From positions 62,001-126,000 of the forward strand of contig JADJCG010000016.1 of the NCBI GenBank assembly GCA_016703335.1: DNA of 64,000 bases. The letters are read 5' to 3'. Source of the stretch: Caulobacteraceae bacterium. Its GTDB lineage: Bacteria; Pseudomonadota; Alphaproteobacteria; Caulobacterales; Aquidulcibacteraceae. Of the stretch, positions 9,807 through 17,537 are shown one piece after another; the stretch's first letter is position 1; every line of letters begins with the position of its first letter. A program made the translations under genes and the position numbers. The notes beneath the pieces are model-generated. The model was not told the DNA's origin and did not search any database. It saw only the letters and a program-made list of their open reading frames with translations.

Positions 9807-9812
9807 TCACCT

Positions 9813-10958
9813 TTAGCTGGCGAGCTTGTGCTCGTTGGTCTTGCTCTTCACGAAATCGACGCCCTCAACGGTCGTCTCGAAATCGTGGAGCACTTCGATG
9901 GCTTCGTCGGCTTCCATCATCGGTGTCGCCGCATCCGGGAAACGGAAGCGCCAGAACGAGTTGATGTGGCGAATGACGCCCACCGCTTCGCCGATCGGAA
10001 TGAACATCGACGGCGCTTTCAGCAAGAACGTGCGGAACGCGGACGGCTGGCCTTCTGCAAGCGCGGCAAAGGCGATGCCGTACTCAAGCAGCGTTTCTTC
10101 CACGCGGCCGAGCGCCAATTCCATCTTCGTGAGGATATCGCGACGGGTTTCAGCAAGGTCACGGCGCTCGTCCGCCGTCGCCTGCGAAATACGCAGGCCC
10201 GCGAAGCGGGGCTTGAACTCGCCGAGACCCGGACGGATCTCGTCCATCAGCCACTTGTAATAGAGGAAGCCTTTCCAGGCGAAGACGCCCTCGATGTACT
10301 CCTCACCCGACAGCCGGAGCGTCTGACGCAGCGGGTCGAGAGTTTTAGCCGTCTCGTCCGTCATCAGCTTGTCAGCAAGTCGTTGCGACAGGCCGCCGGC
10401 GTCCACACCACCCGTGGCGAACGCGAGATTGACGAGTTGGGCGATCTCTTTGCCGACGAACGCACGCATCCGCCCGATGTCGGCTTCAGCAATATCGAAG
10501 TAAGCGCGCGCCGGATCGACGCCCATCACGCGCAAGCGTTCGCGCAGCAAGAACGGATCGAACGACGGAAGCGCCGCCATCACCTTCAAAAGTTCTGCAT
10601 CAGCGGTAAGATCAGCGTCATTTGTGTATCCGCCCACGGCGTCTTTCAGCAGACGCTCGAAGCGGATTTCGTGGACCATGAAGCTGATGCCACCCAGCTC
10701 GAGAGCTTCAACAGCGTAAGGAAGGATGACCTTTGTCGCCGTCGTCGTCGGGCGTGTGAACAGTTCGCGCTCGTGTTGGCGAACGACGTGTTTCAAAATC
10801 AACGCGCGATTGAGACGCTGATTTTTGAAGAGCGGCTTGTTCTTGAAGTCATCCGTGTCGCCGAAGCGCTCGAATGCGAGAGTCAGATTGAGCACGCGCG
10901 CGGTGGAGCCGCTCGCGCGGATCAATGACAAGTCGCGACGGCCGTCTTTCTGGCGCAC
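9813..10958 (-). CDS. Conserved hypothetical protein, 381 residues
   Basis: I do not recognise a domain. The protein is soluble and mostly helical in composition, with no signal peptide or membrane helix. It begins MRQKDGRRDLSLIRASG and contains an Arg/Asp-rich stretch near residues 265-280 (ATADERRDLAETRRDIL). The gene ends 7 bases from the converging end of lldD. Base composition is like the core genome, so it is probably a resident gene rather than part of the island. Confidence 0.75.
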   Translation of the reverse strand: MRQKDGRRDLSLIRASGSTARVLNLTLAFERFGDTDDFKNKPLFKNQRLNRALILKHVVRQHERELFTRPTTTATKVILPYAVEALELGGISFMVHEIRFERLLKDAVGGYTNDADLTADAELLKVMAALPSFDPFLLRERLRVMGVDPARAYFDIAEADIGRMRAFVGKEIAQLVNLAFATGGVDAGGLSQRLADKLMTDETAKTLDPLRQTLRLSGEEYIEGVFAWKGFLYYKWLMDEIRPGLGEFKPRFAGLRISQATADERRDLAETRRDILTKMELALGRVEETLLEYGIAFAALAEGQPSAFRTFLLKAPSMFIPIGEAVGVIRHINSFWRFRFPDAATPMMEADEAIEVLHDFETTVEGVDFVKSKTNEHKLAS

Positions 10959-11005
10959 GATAGAACCTCCGCTACACCATATGCAGCAGCGGCCTAAACT
11001 TTCTA

Positions 11006-11602
11006 TTAACCCGAATTCGAATTTGGCGGAAGCGCGCGGTCAGGAATCGCATCCGGTGCAACGCCCCGCGGAATCGCTTTGATCACTGCACGCCAAAAGA
11101 ACGGCAACATCAACAAGATGACGCCGAGTTTGATCGCCGGCGCGTATGACAAAGAATCCAGCGGCGTCGGAATCGCGACGAGCGCATAAGCCAATGCGCC
11201 AAGGGCGAGCAACGCTGCGATCGTCAAGAAGAAGTAAGCCTTTGGCGTCTCGCCGATCAGCGCACGCCCTTTCGGATGCACCGCTGCCCAGCGCGCGACA
11301 GCGGCGCGCACAAATGGCGTGTAGCTCTCGGAGCGCTCTTCGAACGCGCGCTCACCGGTGTAGTGCGCGTTGTCGATGACAATCTTGCGCGCGTGCTTCG
11401 GCTGCAGCTCGAACACGTAGCGCCAAGGACGCGTGCGCACCGGATCATGCAAGAGTCGAACGCTGACAATATCGGACCAGCGATAGCGGCGCTCGCGCCC
11501 CGAGCCGCCGCGCGAGACCAGCGCCTCGTCCTCGACGCGCCACTCGCGCTCGGTTCTGGAAATGGGCGCGCGGCGCCTCCGGTAAGTGACTGGTTCAGCC
11601 AT
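11006..11602 (-). CDS. Membrane protein with PH-like cytoplasmic domain
   Basis: The 198-residue protein has an N-terminal soluble part (about 1-115) with YRWSDIVSVRLLHDPVRTR and YVFELQPKHARKIVIDN, a pattern like bacterial PH-like domains, followed by two hydrophobic helices at about 128-148 and 155-172 and a short tail. I placed the start at ATG 11602; the longer open frame continues upstream through tRNA-Arg, which rules out earlier starts. Function unknown. Confidence 0.65.
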   Translation of the reverse strand: MAEPVTYRRRRAPISRTEREWRVEDEALVSRGGSGRERRYRWSDIVSVRLLHDPVRTRPWRYVFELQPKHARKIVIDNAHYTGERAFEERSESYTPFVRAAVARWAAVHPKGRALIGETPKAYFFLTIAALLALGALAYALVAIPTPLDSLSYAPAIKLGVILLMLPFFWRAVIKAIPRGVAPDAIPDRALPPNSNSG

Positions 11603-11725
11603 GCGGTCGCTGCTGACATTGCGACGGAAGCGGGCTGCTTGCAAAGCGGCTTGCTGCGAGAGGCGCAAAATACCGGTATGGTCGCGCGCTACTGGATGAA
11701 GTTCCGCCGCGCTTGCGAAGAGCGA

Positions 11726-11803
11726 TGGCGCACCCGGAAGGGATTCGAACCCCTGACCCCTGCCTTCGGAGGGCAGTGCTCTATCCAGCTGAGCTACGGG
11801 TGC
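11726..11803 (-). tRNA. tRNA-Arg (CCG), with one extra base
   Basis: On the minus strand GCACCCG pairs with CGGGTGC, the D arm is GCTC/GAGC, and the anticodon stem CTGCC/GGCAG holds the loop CTCCGAA (anticodon CCG). CCA is encoded. Between the T stem (AGGGG-TTCGAAT-CCCTT) and the acceptor there is one unpaired C, so the gene is 78 rather than 77 nt. The extra base could be another indel error of the kind seen in the protein genes. Confidence 0.9.
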
Positions 11804-11870
11804 GTTCTTGCGCGAGGTGCTACCCCGAGCGGGCGACACCTCTAGCGGAGCTTTTCGTGGAACGCGAGCC

Positions 11871-12395
11871 CTACTGCGCCGGCGGCCGCGTGACCCGGCC
11901 CTGCAGGTTGGCCTGCACTTCCCGGGCATTGAACGCGTTCGCGTCGTTCGCGGGCTTGACGCCGTTGAACATGGCGATCTCGGCGATCGCCTCGTAGCGC
12001 GTCACTTCCCGGTAGGACGGTTCATCGAAGAACGGGTCGTAAAAGCGCGACCAGCCCCGGTATGGGCGATAGCCGTAGTACGAGAAGCCGTACCGGCTGC
12101 GGCCGAAGGCATCGCCCTGCAGACGCGAGTGCTCTTCGGTGTCGCGGTTGGAGACGACGAAATAGTCCTTGCCGTTCTGCAGGGTCACCTCAGCGGCACG
12201 GTAGAGCAGATAGGTCTCGACTGTCTCACGATCCGTCAGGCTGTTGCCGCGGAAGGTAATCCGGACCCGATTGTCCTCAATGTTCTGTTCTTGGAACCCG
12301 TAGCGCGCAGTGTCAGACGGCTGATATGGCGTGGGGCCAGCGGTCGCACAGGCGGCCAGCAGCCCGGCAAAAGCGGCAAGCGCAAGCATTCGCAT
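11871..12395 (-). CDS. CC0125/CC1285 family lipoprotein
   Basis: The 174-residue protein starts MRMLALAAFAGLLAAC, a lipoprotein signal with the lipid-receiving Cys at 16. The mature part has YGFQEQNIEDNRVRITFRGN and a Tyr/Arg-rich stretch (YGFSYYGYRPYRGWSRFYD), typical of this Caulobacterales lipoprotein family. It should sit in the outer membrane or periplasm; its role is unknown. ATG 12395 is preferred because a GGAGAG site lies just upstream. It is preceded by no close gene and followed by tRNA-Arg. Confidence 0.8.
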   Translation of the reverse strand: MRMLALAAFAGLLAACATAGPTPYQPSDTARYGFQEQNIEDNRVRITFRGNSLTDRETVETYLLYRAAEVTLQNGKDYFVVSNRDTEEHSRLQGDAFGRSRYGFSYYGYRPYRGWSRFYDPFFDEPSYREVTRYEAIAEIAMFNGVKPANDANAFNAREVQANLQGRVTRPPAQ

Positions 12396-12460
12396 GCGAC
12401 GTCTCTCCAATCTCGATCCCTCAGCGCACTATGTAGCGCGCCCGGAGCGAACGCCCAATC

Positions 12461-12733
12461 TCAATCTAGTGATGAAGAATGGTCGCGACATTGCGAACCT
12501 TCGCCGGCGCCAGCTGTTCGCCGCTGGCGAGGTTGAACGGAATGGATAACCGCCTGAATTTCGGCGCGCCAAAAATCGAGAAATTTGTGGATGCGCGGGT
12601 AGGACGGCGCGAGATCGAGGGTTTGCCAGATGAAGCTCTGCAAGAGCGTCGGATGATCCGGCATGTAGTAGAGCACTTCGGCCGTCGCCAAGCGCCAGCC
12701 TCTTAACCGTAAAGCGAACTCGTCCGTCTCCAT
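12461..12733 (-). CDS. Usg-like small protein
   Basis: The 90-residue protein matches the Usg-like family (PF06233) by the string RLATAEVLYYMPDHPTLLQ, then W..LDLAPSYPRIHKFLDFW and IHSV. The family is widespread in alphaproteobacteria and its function is not established. The C-terminal 20 residues are rich in Arg, Gly and Ser and are not conserved family sequence. Start could be Met at 12733 or 12751; I prefer the shorter one, which begins METDEFALRLRG. Confidence 0.8.
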   Translation of the reverse strand: METDEFALRLRGWRLATAEVLYYMPDHPTLLQSFIWQTLDLAPSYPRIHKFLDFWRAEIQAVIHSVQPRQRRTAGAGEGSQCRDHSSSLD

Positions 12734-12864
12734 GCGGCCTCCGAAAGCCACTCGCAGCGCAAGCGCGCCGCGGGTCTGCTTGATCGAGGCTGAAGTGATG
12801 CGGTTCCACGGTCAACGAAGCACAACCGTCAGCACTGAGATTAGCAATGCACGCCTTCGGCTGC

Positions 12865-13119
12865 TTAACGGCGCTCGTTATCAAGCGTCTTCGCCTTCAC
12901 CATACGCTGCGAAGCGAAGTGGCACGCGAGATAGCCAAGCATGATCGGCGGCGCGCCAATCGCAGCGGGCACGAACGGCGAGTTCTCGCCGGAGCCAAGC
13001 GCGATCGAAGTCATGATCAAGGTTAGCGGAAAGCCAACGCCAAGCAGGAAGAAGCCGGCGATCGTGAGTAGCCTCGCCTCAGCGCGGAGCGCAGCTGGAT
13101 TGGGACGATGTGCGGTCAT
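12865..13119 (-). CDS. Small membrane protein, two helices
   Basis: The 84-residue protein has two hydrophobic segments (about 20-43 and 49-66) and a basic end (QRMVKAKTLDNERR). No family is recognised. A longer frame extends upstream to 13371, but its first part overlaps the promoter and start of the divergent hemolysin III-type gene and has no coding character. The start at 13119 (MTAHRPNPAAL) is therefore preferred, although no good ribosome site is seen. Confidence 0.5.
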   Translation of the reverse strand: MTAHRPNPAALRAEARLLTIAGFFLLGVGFPLTLIMTSIALGSGENSPFVPAAIGAPPIMLGYLACHFASQRMVKAKTLDNERR

Positions 13120-13313
13120 GCCGAACGCGGTGCGAAAATCGCGCCACTCGGGAAACACGTGGTGAGCGCATGGTTGACGTTGCGCGCGCGCAGCAGGCTC
13201 AACCGCTTGTGTTGCCGGAAAAACGCGCTTTCCATCATCTGACGTTAAGGCGGAGGAACTATAACTACATGTGAGGCGTCCCTCACGCAGAACGCAAAAG
13301 AAGACGCGCTGGT

Positions 13314-13994
13314 ATGGCTTTTTCGGATCTACTGACCGCTGACGAGCAAGAACTCGCAGAGCACTATCCAAACCGGGCCGAGCATGCGGCCGACGGGATC
13401 GTGCACGCGGTCGGCATTCTTGCAGCGCTCGTTGGCGGCGGTCTTCTGGTAGCAGTTTCCTTGGTTAATCGCGGCGTGCCGATGGCGACCGCTGGCGCGA
13501 TCTACGCGATGTGCCTGATGGCGATGCTCGCCGCCTCGGCCGTCTACAACCTCACCCGCCCCAACCGATATCGCCGCGTCTTGCGTCGCATCGATGAAGC
13601 CGCGATCTTCTTGATGATCGCCGGATCTTACACGCCGTTCACAATCAAGCTGCTCCCGCCCGACTTCGCTGTCGCAGTGACGGTTGCGATTTGGATCGCC
13701 GCGCTCGCCGGCGCTGCAGGCAAAGTTTTCTACCAGAACCTCTCTGACCGGGCGTGGTGCTTCATCTATCTCGCGTTCGGTTGGCTCGCCGTGTTGGTGC
13801 TTGGCCCGGTTGTACCGTCGCTGCCGCCGCTGGCGATCGCGATGCTGGTTGTGGCTGGCGTCACATACTCAGGCGGCGTGTTGCTTTACCTCAACCACGC
13901 GATCCCGTTCCGCCGCGCGCTTTGGCACGCGTGCGTGATTGTCGGCGCTGCTGGCCACTACGGCGCGGTGATGATAGGCTTGGTTCTGAGCTAA
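13314..13994 (+). CDS. Hemolysin III / PAQR family membrane protein
   Basis: The 226-residue protein shows the signature of the hemolysin III (YqfA/PAQR) family: AEHAADGIVHAVG near the N-terminus, SAVYNL, DEAAIFLMIAGSYTPF, and a C-terminal HACVIVGAAGHYGAV. Seven membrane helices are expected. The conserved His/Asp residues form a metal site in relatives. Bacterial members affect membrane lipid homeostasis; haemolysin activity should not be assumed. The last four bases overlap a degenerate hydrolase remnant on the opposite strand. Confidence 0.88.
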   Translation: MAFSDLLTADEQELAEHYPNRAEHAADGIVHAVGILAALVGGGLLVAVSLVNRGVPMATAGAIYAMCLMAMLAASAVYNLTRPNRYRRVLRRIDEAAIFLMIAGSYTPFTIKLLPPDFAVAVTVAIWIAALAGAAGKVFYQNLSDRAWCFIYLAFGWLAVLVLGPVVPSLPPLAIAMLVVAGVTYSGGVLLYLNHAIPFRRALWHACVIVGAAGHYGAVMIGLVLS

Positions 13995-14200
13995 CCGAAC
14001 CGCTGCGCTAGCGCTTCAAGCGCAGCAGCATGGATCACATCGGTCACAAGATTGCTCGCGATTGGGTGTGAGCCGAACTTCGCCATAACCAAATTGAGCT
14101 CCGGGCAGATCAGCAGCCGCTGACCACGCACACCCAGCATCCAGATTGATCCGAAGCGATCATGGGTGCACCACCTGCTGCTCCCGTTGCCGTTGCGCCT
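13991..14200 (-). pseudogene. 3' remnant of a beta-lactamase-family serine hydrolase
   Basis: On the minus strand from about 14200 to the stop at 13991 the frame reads SRWCTHDRFGSIWMLGVRGQ, then RLLICPELNLVMAKFG and SHPIASNLVTDVIHA. This is the C-terminal end of 6-aminohexanoate-hydrolase or class-C-like proteins, where WWT...G..GQ...V.P..NLV is conserved. No start codon or catalytic SxxK part lies upstream before the divergent PRC-barrel gene, so only about 70 codons remain. It differs from the other broken genes because most of the protein is missing; this looks like genuine decay. Confidence 0.55.
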
Positions 14201-14350
14201 GCAAGAAGCGCTCAGCGCGTGATCTTGTCGGCCTTCCCGTTCCCTTCTCGCGAGACTAGCAGCGCAAACAGCAATTCCAACTTGCCGGGACGGAACCCCT
14301 CCGCAGACGCCTTGTTCTAGCTAAACCCAATCGAACCAGGAGCGAACACG

Positions 14351-14716
14351 ATGCCCACCACAACAGGACACACGACCGCAATCCGCGCAAAGAAAGTCAT
14401 CGGCACCGCCGTCAAAGATACGACTGGCGAGAAGATCGGCGCCGTCGAAGATCTGGTGCTCGACAAGCAGAACAACTCGATCCTGTTCGCCGTGATCGGC
14501 TTCGGCGGCGTGCTGAAGATGGGTGAGAAGTTTCACCCGCTGCCATGGGCGTCTCTGAATTATGACGAAGAAGAAGACTCCTATGTGGTGCCGTACACGA
14601 AGGACGAACTGAAGGCCGCGCCGTCCGACACGATCGACGAGCTGACGAAGGACGACGGTCTCGCCTATCGTGACCAAGCGTTCGCCTTCTACAAAGTCGA
14701 TCAGTACTGGACGTAG
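14351..14716 (+). CDS. PRC-barrel domain protein
   Basis: The 121-residue protein has one PRC-barrel fold: KKVIGTAVKDTTGEKIGAVED, then a strand SILFAVIGFGG, and LPWASLNYDEEEDSYVVPYT. These small barrels bind partners in RNA processing or photosynthesis, and many short bacterial ones are stress or envelope proteins of unknown role. The ribosome site AGGAG lies 9 bases before ATG. A strong terminator follows, so it is a single-gene transcript. Confidence 0.82.
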   Translation: MPTTTGHTTAIRAKKVIGTAVKDTTGEKIGAVEDLVLDKQNNSILFAVIGFGGVLKMGEKFHPLPWASLNYDEEEDSYVVPYTKDELKAAPSDTIDELTKDDGLAYRDQAFAFYKVDQYWT

Positions 14717-14737
14717 GCTCAGCAAGACTTACCAACA

Positions 14738-14768
14738 AACGCGCCCGTCACAAGCGGGCGCGTTTTGC
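14738..14768 (+). terminator. Rho-independent terminator after the PRC-barrel gene
   Basis: AACGCGCCCG pairs with CGGGCGCGTT (10 bp) around a 7-base loop, then TTTTGCTT follows. It lies 22 bases after the stop codon. Confidence 0.8.
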
Positions 14769-14811
14769 TTGCGCGCTCGGCGATGCTAAACGCGTTGCCG
14801 GGAGAGTGACG

Positions 14812-14994
14812 ATGGGCGGATGGCGAGATACGGACGGCCGGACGTCGGCCGAACGCAAGCAAGTAAAGAGCGAGCAAGATCTCGCGCGCTTTGCCGCCGA
14901 CGCGCGCCATCGCCCGCTGGGTTTGTTGAAGGGTTTCGTGGGCCTAGCGCTCGTCTTGATCTTGGTCTTCGCGCTTATTGGGGCACTGCGATAA
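14812..14994 (+). CDS. Small single-pass membrane protein
   Basis: The 60-residue protein has a charged N-terminal half (WRDTDGRTSAERKQVKSEQD) and one hydrophobic helix (about 40-59) at its end. GGAGAG lies five bases before ATG 14812, which decides the start over GTG 14806. Function unknown. Confidence 0.55.
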   Translation: MGGWRDTDGRTSAERKQVKSEQDLARFAADARHRPLGLLKGFVGLALVLILVFALIGALR

Positions 14995-15077
14995 GGCGAT
15001 TTCGCGAGCACGATTAATTCCTGACATTGGGTGTCAGGTAGTCTCCCATAAGACGCGGCCTCGATTTGGAGGCTCGC

Positions 15078-15662
15078 ATGACCAACACACCGCTCACCCG
15101 CCGCGACGCGATCTACACCGCGCTCGCCGTAGGCATGGTTGCCGCCTCCGCCCACGCACAAACCGGAGAACAGCAAAACATGACCGCCGACTTAGAAGCA
15201 CATCGTCACGATTGGGATTGGCTGATTGGCAGCTGGAACGTCCGCCACCATCGGCTGAAAGAGCGTCTCGCCAGCTCGAATGAGTGGGTTGAGTTCGATG
15301 GGACATGCACGATGGTCCCGACACTCAACGGCTTCGGCAACATGGACGACAATTGGCTCGACATCCCTACCGGAGCCTATCGCGCCATGGGCATCCGCGC
15401 CTTCAATCCTGAAACGCGTCTATGGTCGATCTGGTGGTTTGACGAGCGCGTGCAGACGATCGATCCGCCCGTGCGCGGAGGTTTCACAAACGGCGTCGGG
15501 CGCTTCGAAGGTGACGACGTGTTCAACGGCCGGCCAATCCGCGTGTATTTTCAATGGTCCGAGATAACCGCAACCTCTGCGCGTTGGGAGCAAGCGTTCT
15601 CGACTGATGGCGGCGCAACGTGGGAAGTGAATTGGTGGATGCAATTCACGCGCGCGGCGTGA
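15078..15662 (+). CDS. Secreted DUF1579-like protein
   Basis: The 194-residue protein starts with a signal peptide that includes TRRDAIYTALAVGMVAASAHA, with a twin-arginine pair, so Sec or Tat export is possible. The mature part (DWDWLIGSWNVRHHR, then MGIRAFNPETRLWSIWWFDER) resembles DUF1579-type beta-barrel proteins of unknown role. GGAGG lies six bases upstream of ATG 15078 and fixes the start; an in-frame GTG/ATG 12 bases earlier is less likely. Confidence 0.7.
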   Translation: MTNTPLTRRDAIYTALAVGMVAASAHAQTGEQQNMTADLEAHRHDWDWLIGSWNVRHHRLKERLASSNEWVEFDGTCTMVPTLNGFGNMDDNWLDIPTGAYRAMGIRAFNPETRLWSIWWFDERVQTIDPPVRGGFTNGVGRFEGDDVFNGRPIRVYFQWSEITATSARWEQAFSTDGGATWEVNWWMQFTRAA

Positions 15663-15734
15663 TTATCCGCACACTGGCCCATACTTGCGAGCCTCCCCTC
15701 AAGGACATAGCCTCGGCCTTGAGGTGAGGTCGGC

Positions 15735-17234
15735 ATGCGCAGCATCTTTGTTTTAGTCGCGGCTCTGTGCGGATGGCCGACGCTTAGCGTCGAGGCGCAC
15801 GCGCAACGCTGGGTCTCTGTGGAAACGCCAGGCGTCACGGTTTTCGCCGACGGATCAGAGCGACGCGCAGCCGGGGCCTCCAACAATCTTGAAGAGTTTG
15901 ATTCCCTGCTGCGCCGCATGACAGGTGCACCTGCCGAACGTTCGCCGACAAAGCTGCAAGTCTATCTATTTAGCTCCGGCCAATTCGAAGAAGCGTTCTC
16001 GCACCTCGGCGACAACATCGCCGGTGTCTATGTCGCGCGCACTGAACGGATCGCGGCGTACTCGATCTTCAGCCCCAATAGCGGGCTGGGCTCGCAGGAC
16101 ACGCTCTTCCACGAATATGCCCACCACTTCATGTATCAGTATTTCAACAACGCCTATCCGGCCTGGTACATCGAAGGCTTTGCGGAAGTTGTTTCCACGG
16201 CGGCGCTCGGTACCGATCGCATCGTCATCGGCCGCGCTAATGAAGGACGCGTGCGTGACCTTCGAGCTGGCTCATGGATACCGATGGACCAGCTGCTGAC
16301 GGCATCGCCGCTGCAAATCGATGGCCGCGATCGTTCCATGTTCTATGCGCAAAGCTGGCTCTTCGCGCACTACCTCCTGCTCACGCCTGCCGCCAACAGA
16401 CAGTTCCTGGCGTACGTGCGCGCAATGCGAAGCGGACGCCCGCCGCTTGAAGCTTTCCAAGAAGGCTTCGGCGTCACGCCCGATCAGATGCAGAGCACGT
16501 TGCGCCTCTATCTGCGCGGAAATCCCAACGCCATCGCGCTCGGCCGGCCGGCGCATGCTGCAACACCGCGAATGGATGTCGCCACACTGCCAGCCAGCGC
16601 CGATCGACTCATGCCGATCTCGGCGCGCTTGATCAGCGGCGTGATCAGCGATGACGACAAGGCGAGCGTCTTAGCCCGCATCCGCCAACTCGCTGGCGCG
16701 GCGCCCTATGATGATTTTGCGCTGTTCACTGTTGCCCGTGCCGAAATCCGCTTGGGCTCGACGGAAACGGCGCGCACGCTGCTGGAGCCATATCTCACCA
16801 CCCACCCGGACAGCCGCGATGGCCTTTACTTGATGGGTCTCGCCTATCTCCGCGAAGCTGACGACGCCGACGGCGACGCGCGCAGCACGTTGCTAGGCCA
16901 GGCCCGGCGCTATCTCGGGCGTGGCTATCGATTGGATGGCAATCACGTGCCGACGCTGGTGCGCTACGCCGAGACGTATTCCGGTGAGTCGATGAGCGAC
17001 ACGACCTACGAGAACTACGTCAACATCCTGCTGCTCTCGCGCCAGCTCGCGCCGCAAGTTGATGAGATCAGCCTCAACGCCGCCAACGTGTTGCTGCGTA
17101 CGCACCGGCCACGTGAGGCGATCCCGATCCTGCGCGCGCTCGCATACGATCCGCACGCGGGCGGTGGTGCGGAAGTTGCGCAGCGTCTGTTGGCGGAGGC
17201 TGAAGCAGAGGTCGCGGCAGCGCCGTCGAACTAG
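15735..17234 (+). CDS. Putative secreted gluzincin peptidase with TPR-like C-terminus
   Basis: The 499-residue protein has a signal peptide (to about 24). HEYAH at 126-130 is an HExxH zinc motif and WYIEGFAE places a third ligand at E147, the gluzincin arrangement also seen in DUF1570-like proteins. From about 310 to the end, helix repeats such as DSRDGLYLMGLAYLREA resemble TPRs. It probably acts in the periplasm or envelope, with the TPR part binding a partner. The substrate is unknown. It is not clearly in an operon. Confidence 0.72.
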   Translation: MRSIFVLVAALCGWPTLSVEAHAQRWVSVETPGVTVFADGSERRAAGASNNLEEFDSLLRRMTGAPAERSPTKLQVYLFSSGQFEEAFSHLGDNIAGVYVARTERIAAYSIFSPNSGLGSQDTLFHEYAHHFMYQYFNNAYPAWYIEGFAEVVSTAALGTDRIVIGRANEGRVRDLRAGSWIPMDQLLTASPLQIDGRDRSMFYAQSWLFAHYLLLTPAANRQFLAYVRAMRSGRPPLEAFQEGFGVTPDQMQSTLRLYLRGNPNAIALGRPAHAATPRMDVATLPASADRLMPISARLISGVISDDDKASVLARIRQLAGAAPYDDFALFTVARAEIRLGSTETARTLLEPYLTTHPDSRDGLYLMGLAYLREADDADGDARSTLLGQARRYLGRGYRLDGNHVPTLVRYAETYSGESMSDTTYENYVNILLLSRQLAPQVDEISLNAANVLLRTHRPREAIPILRALAYDPHAGGGAEVAQRLLAEAEAEVAAAPSN

Positions 17235-17243
17235 TCGTCGGCC

Positions 17244-17537
17244 CTATCTTTTGCCGGGTGGTGGTTTGGCTAGATCGTCAAGCCAGGCGGCGCGCTTCGG
17301 CGGCGGCTCCGGCGGGAGCATGGTCTCGCGGAACTCACGCGGCGACATAAAGATGCCCGCTGCGCACGCGCCGCCGGCAAGAATAAAGAAAATTGGCCAG
17401 GCGATGCCGCGCGTTGTGAACTGCGCAACACCCGTCTCCGGGTCATAAAAGATGACATAGGCCGTCAACACCGCGAGGCCGCCGAAGACCAGCATGCCAA
17501 TGATGCATGCGGCGATCCATGCCCCCCGGCTGACCAT
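17244..17537 (-). CDS. Small membrane protein coupled to argG
   Basis: The 97-residue protein has two hydrophobic helices (about 8-28 and 45-64) and a Pro/Lys-rich tail. Its ATG overlaps the argG stop by one base (TAATG), which indicates translation coupled to argG. No function can be assigned, and a role in arginine synthesis is not implied by the overlap alone. Confidence 0.65.
   Translation of the reverse strand: MVSRGAWIAACIIGMLVFGGLAVLTAYVIFYDPETGVAQFTTRGIAWPIFFILAGGACAAGIFMSPREFRETMLPPEPPPKRAAWLDDLAKPPPGKR

Noticed and set aside
13120..13371. N-terminal extension of the small membrane protein at 12865
   Set aside because: It would overlap the start of the hemolysin III-type gene and has no coding signal.
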